Assembly (NCBI GenBank): GCA_024405255.1 | Contig: JAKSOY010000092.1 | Span: 1 to 15,901, forward strand | Source of the DNA: Kiritimatiellia bacterium | GTDB taxonomy: Bacteria > Verrucomicrobiota > Kiritimatiellia > RFP12 > UBA1067 | Length of the DNA: 15,901 nt | Direction: 5' to 3' | Translations under genes and position numbers: made by a program | Shown here: positions 14,200 to 15,901 of the stretch, one piece after another | Layout: each line of letters starts with the position of its first letter | Position numbering within the stretch: the first letter of the stretch is position 1 | The notes under the pieces: model-generated | The model's database searches: none | The model's input: only the letters and a program-made list of their open reading frames with translations | Told to the model about the DNA's origin: nothing

Positions 14200-15609
14200 T
14201 CAGTTCTGCGAACAGACATCCTTTGCCGTGACAATGTGTACGCCCTGGACAACTTTGGGCATTCCCGACGCCACAGCCGAGAGGAAGAGCACATAGGCCG
14301 AGACGGACGGAAAATGCGACGGTATCGGCCGACGACGCAGATCTTCGGCCAGTCGCTTCACTTCCGTCAGCGAATAGGGTTTCTCGGACCATTTGACCTC
14401 GCCGACAAGTGCCCGTCTGCCGGTACCATCGAACGACACCACATCCAGTTCAGGCGAGTTACCGCTCCACCAGCGCCCAGCCGGCAGCCAAAATCCACCT
14501 TCTCCCGCGAGCGTGGAAAGCCGCGCCGAGACCGCTACATGGTTCCGAGCAAGTTCTTCCCATTCAGCGGCATACAAGGCCGCACTATACGACCGCCACA
14601 GAGAATTCCGCACAACGGCCGGCGCACTGTCGAACACGCTGCGTCGAGGCGCAACAACCTTGAACCATAAACGGCAGAAAGGATCGGCAATCCGATAGAG
14701 GGACTTCTTGGAACTCTTTTCATTTTCACCGTAGGGAATCTCGCGCTTAACGAAACCTAGATCCACCAGACGCGCCAACGGCTTGGAGACCGTTGTGGCG
14801 GGAATCCCCAGACGACCGGCGATCTCACTCATCCGGTTGGCACCAAGTCCTATGGCGTCCAAGCACGGTTTCAGCGAAATCGCGCTGGGTATCTCACTTT
14901 GAAGAAGCGTGTTCGGTTCCTCGTGGAATACGCCCAAGGGATCCAAGACCAGTTCGTCTAATGCACAGTCCAGATCGTTGCGGTAGCGTTCGGCGGCCAC
15001 CCAATATCGTGGCACACCACCCCAGACGGCATAAGCCTTCACGGCATCTTGAGCGGACTTGACACCCAGTCCCTCACGAAGATACGGAATCCCGATCGGC
15101 CGTAGTTTCAGTTTCTCGTCCGCTCGTCCGTAGATCGGCGAATCCGCATCCAATACCAGTCCCTGCATCATGTGCTGGCTCGAACCGGCAATCGCCACCA
15201 GTAGTCCTCCCGCTCTTTTCTCGGCGTCAATCCAGTTTTGCAGAACCGACACAATTGTTTCATCGGCCTCGATCCAATACGGAATCTCGTCGATGGCCAG
15301 CGGCCCCTGCCAACATGACGCACGCGCCGCGCGTGACAGGGCGTCGAACAAAGCCCTCCAGGTCGGATAGATCACCGCATCAAATCCAGGTAGATGCGTC
15401 GCCAGCGCCGAAGCGAAGTTTTGGCGCTGAACCACCGACGACGAGCGATCGGCCACCGTATAGAGTCCATTCGCGCGGCGGCACCACTCCTTCAAGAGTT
15501 CGGACTTGCCAATGCGCCGCCGCCCCCAAAGGACAACCAGCCCCCCTGTCTTCGCATCGGACAACCGCATCAAACGGGCCATTTCGGAAACTCGATCCAG
15601 AAATTTCAT
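14200..15609 (-). CDS. AAA-type ATPase with C-terminal DUF234 nuclease-like domain
   Basis: 469 residues. The N-terminal ATPase domain has Walker A GRRRIGKSE (29-37) and Walker B PLAIDEIPYW (103-112); AIAGSSQHMM (139-148) is the sensor-like strand. A winged helix-turn-helix lies at about 255-290 (MSEIAGRLGIPATTVSKPLARLVDLGFVKRE). The DUF234 region starts at SLYRIADPFCRLWFKVV (303-319) and contains ELDVV (387-391) plus GEVKW (403-407), the D...ExK pattern of PD-(D/E)XK nuclease folds. The start is set by TTTGGAG before the ATG. The family is frequent in accessory DNA of gut bacteria and archaea; its physiological job is not established. Here it stands alone, with its own promoter, between two copies of a palindromic repeat. 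Confidence 0.88.
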   Translation of the reverse strand: MKFLDRVSEMARLMRLSDAKTGGLVVLWGRRRIGKSELLKEWCRRANGLYTVADRSSSVVQRQNFASALATHLPGFDAVIYPTWRALFDALSRAARASCWQGPLAIDEIPYWIEADETIVSVLQNWIDAEKRAGGLLVAIAGSSQHMMQGLVLDADSPIYGRADEKLKLRPIGIPYLREGLGVKSAQDAVKAYAVWGGVPRYWVAAERYRNDLDCALDELVLDPLGVFHEEPNTLLQSEIPSAISLKPCLDAIGLGANRMSEIAGRLGIPATTVSKPLARLVDLGFVKREIPYGENEKSSKKSLYRIADPFCRLWFKVVAPRRSVFDSAPAVVRNSLWRSYSAALYAAEWEELARNHVAVSARLSTLAGEGGFWLPAGRWWSGNSPELDVVSFDGTGRRALVGEVKWSEKPYSLTEVKRLAEDLRRRPIPSHFPSVSAYVLFLSAVASGMPKVVQGVHIVTAKDVCSQN

Positions 15610-15624
15610 TCAGTAGCTCCAAAG

Positions 15625-15657
15625 ATTATTCCCACAAACATTATTCCTTGAGGAATA
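15625..15657. promoter_or_regulatory. Three half-site operator candidate at the ATPase start site
   Basis: ATTATTCC occurs at 15625-15632 and 15640-15647, and its inverse GGAATA at 15652-15657. The last two form the perfect palindrome TATTCCTTGAGGAATA, immediately downstream of the -10 and over the expected start site. This is a standard place for autorepression. Confidence 0.55.
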
Positions 15658-15686
15658 TTATATCAAATCTCCAAGCGAACTGCCAA
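15657..15686 (-). promoter_or_regulatory. Strong promoter of the ATPase gene
   Basis: The minus strand has TTGGCA (15681-15686), an 18-bp spacer, and TATAAT (15657-15662) preceded by TGA. Five of six -35 bases and all of the -10 match consensus, the best promoter in the window. The leader is about 41 nt. Confidence 0.75.
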
Positions 15687-15735
15687 TCAGCATGTCAAAA
15701 AGTTTCATGCCAAAATCCTGCTGAGGCAGCGAGAG

Positions 15736-15901
15736 CGGAATCGCCGTTGTGGATTGCGCGGTACAAATCTGATTTTTCACCACTGAACACGCGGAAACCC
15801 GCTTCGCGGGACACGGAAGGCAGTTTGAAAATTTCCCTTCGGATCCACCACTGGCAATCCTCCCGTATCCAAATGAACTTGGGGCGAAGAGCCGATGGAG
15901 G
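15736..15901. repeat. Palindromic dispersed repeat, copy 2 (cut by the window edge)
   Basis: Same orientation as copy 1. From the TTCACCAC box to the edge (126 nt) only four bases differ. The left arm's inner hairpin is CCCGC-TTC-GCGGG, a longer perfect stem than in copy 1. The right arm should lie just beyond base 15901. The stretch from 15687 to 15735 holds no gene that I can see. Confidence 0.85.

Noticed and set aside
14200..15901. A classical insertion sequence
   Set aside because: The gene is an ATPase without a DDE or other transposase signature, and the flanking repeats are direct copies of a palindromic element rather than terminal inverted repeats of one IS.

Overview
The window is GC-rich bacterial DNA. 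Its make-up (a twin-arginine Gfo/Idh/MocA oxidoreductase, a CE15-type esterase, a Mla-type ATPase, FadL and DUF481 outer-membrane proteins, and intergenic repeats whose spurious translation reads FFTTEHTE) suggests a Gram-negative of the Planctomycetes-Verrucomicrobia-Chlamydiae group. A gut Kiritimatiellota or Lentisphaerota relative is my best guess. The Gram-negative part is well supported; the phylum is inference, since there is no rRNA here.

Layout. (1) 1-5868, all minus strand, reads as one operon in the order B12-type radical SAM enzyme, MlaF-like ATPase, MlaD-like MCE protein, RimO, then a Gfo/Idh/MocA oxidoreductase cut by the left edge. Three junctions are tighter than 2 nt or overlap (ATGA). 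A strong extended -10 lies only 7 nt before the first ATG, which points to a leaderless mRNA. No MlaE permease is present. (2) 6002-8106 holds a DUF481 outer-membrane protein (minus) and a UDP-glucuronate decarboxylase (plus). They diverge from a nearly symmetrical double promoter built on a perfect 9-bp inverted repeat. (3) 8100-12218, minus strand, is a second operon: FadL-like porin, secreted CE15-like esterase fused to a GDPD-like domain, DUF3261 lipoprotein, and a shortened DUF2284 protein. It overlaps the tail of the decarboxylase gene, whose terminator hairpin sits inside the DUF2284 gene. (4) 12300-15901 is an accessory-looking stretch: an unrecognised membrane-anchored or secreted protein preceded by twelve 8-bp tandem units, a palindromic dispersed repeat present twice, and between the two copies an AAA/DUF234 ATPase with its own promoter and a three-half-site operator.

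How the genes may work together. The first operon joins envelope lipid transport (MlaF/MlaD) to a radical SAM enzyme that could modify a lipid or cofactor, with RimO as a housekeeping passenger. The second could import or process an amphiphilic compound at the outer membrane: FadL for passage, a periplasmic esterase/phosphodiesterase for cleavage, a lipoprotein for handling. Both pathway assignments are inference from gene order.

Promoters recognised across the window repeatedly carry an extended -10 (TGn followed by a TATAAT-like hexamer), often with little or no -35.
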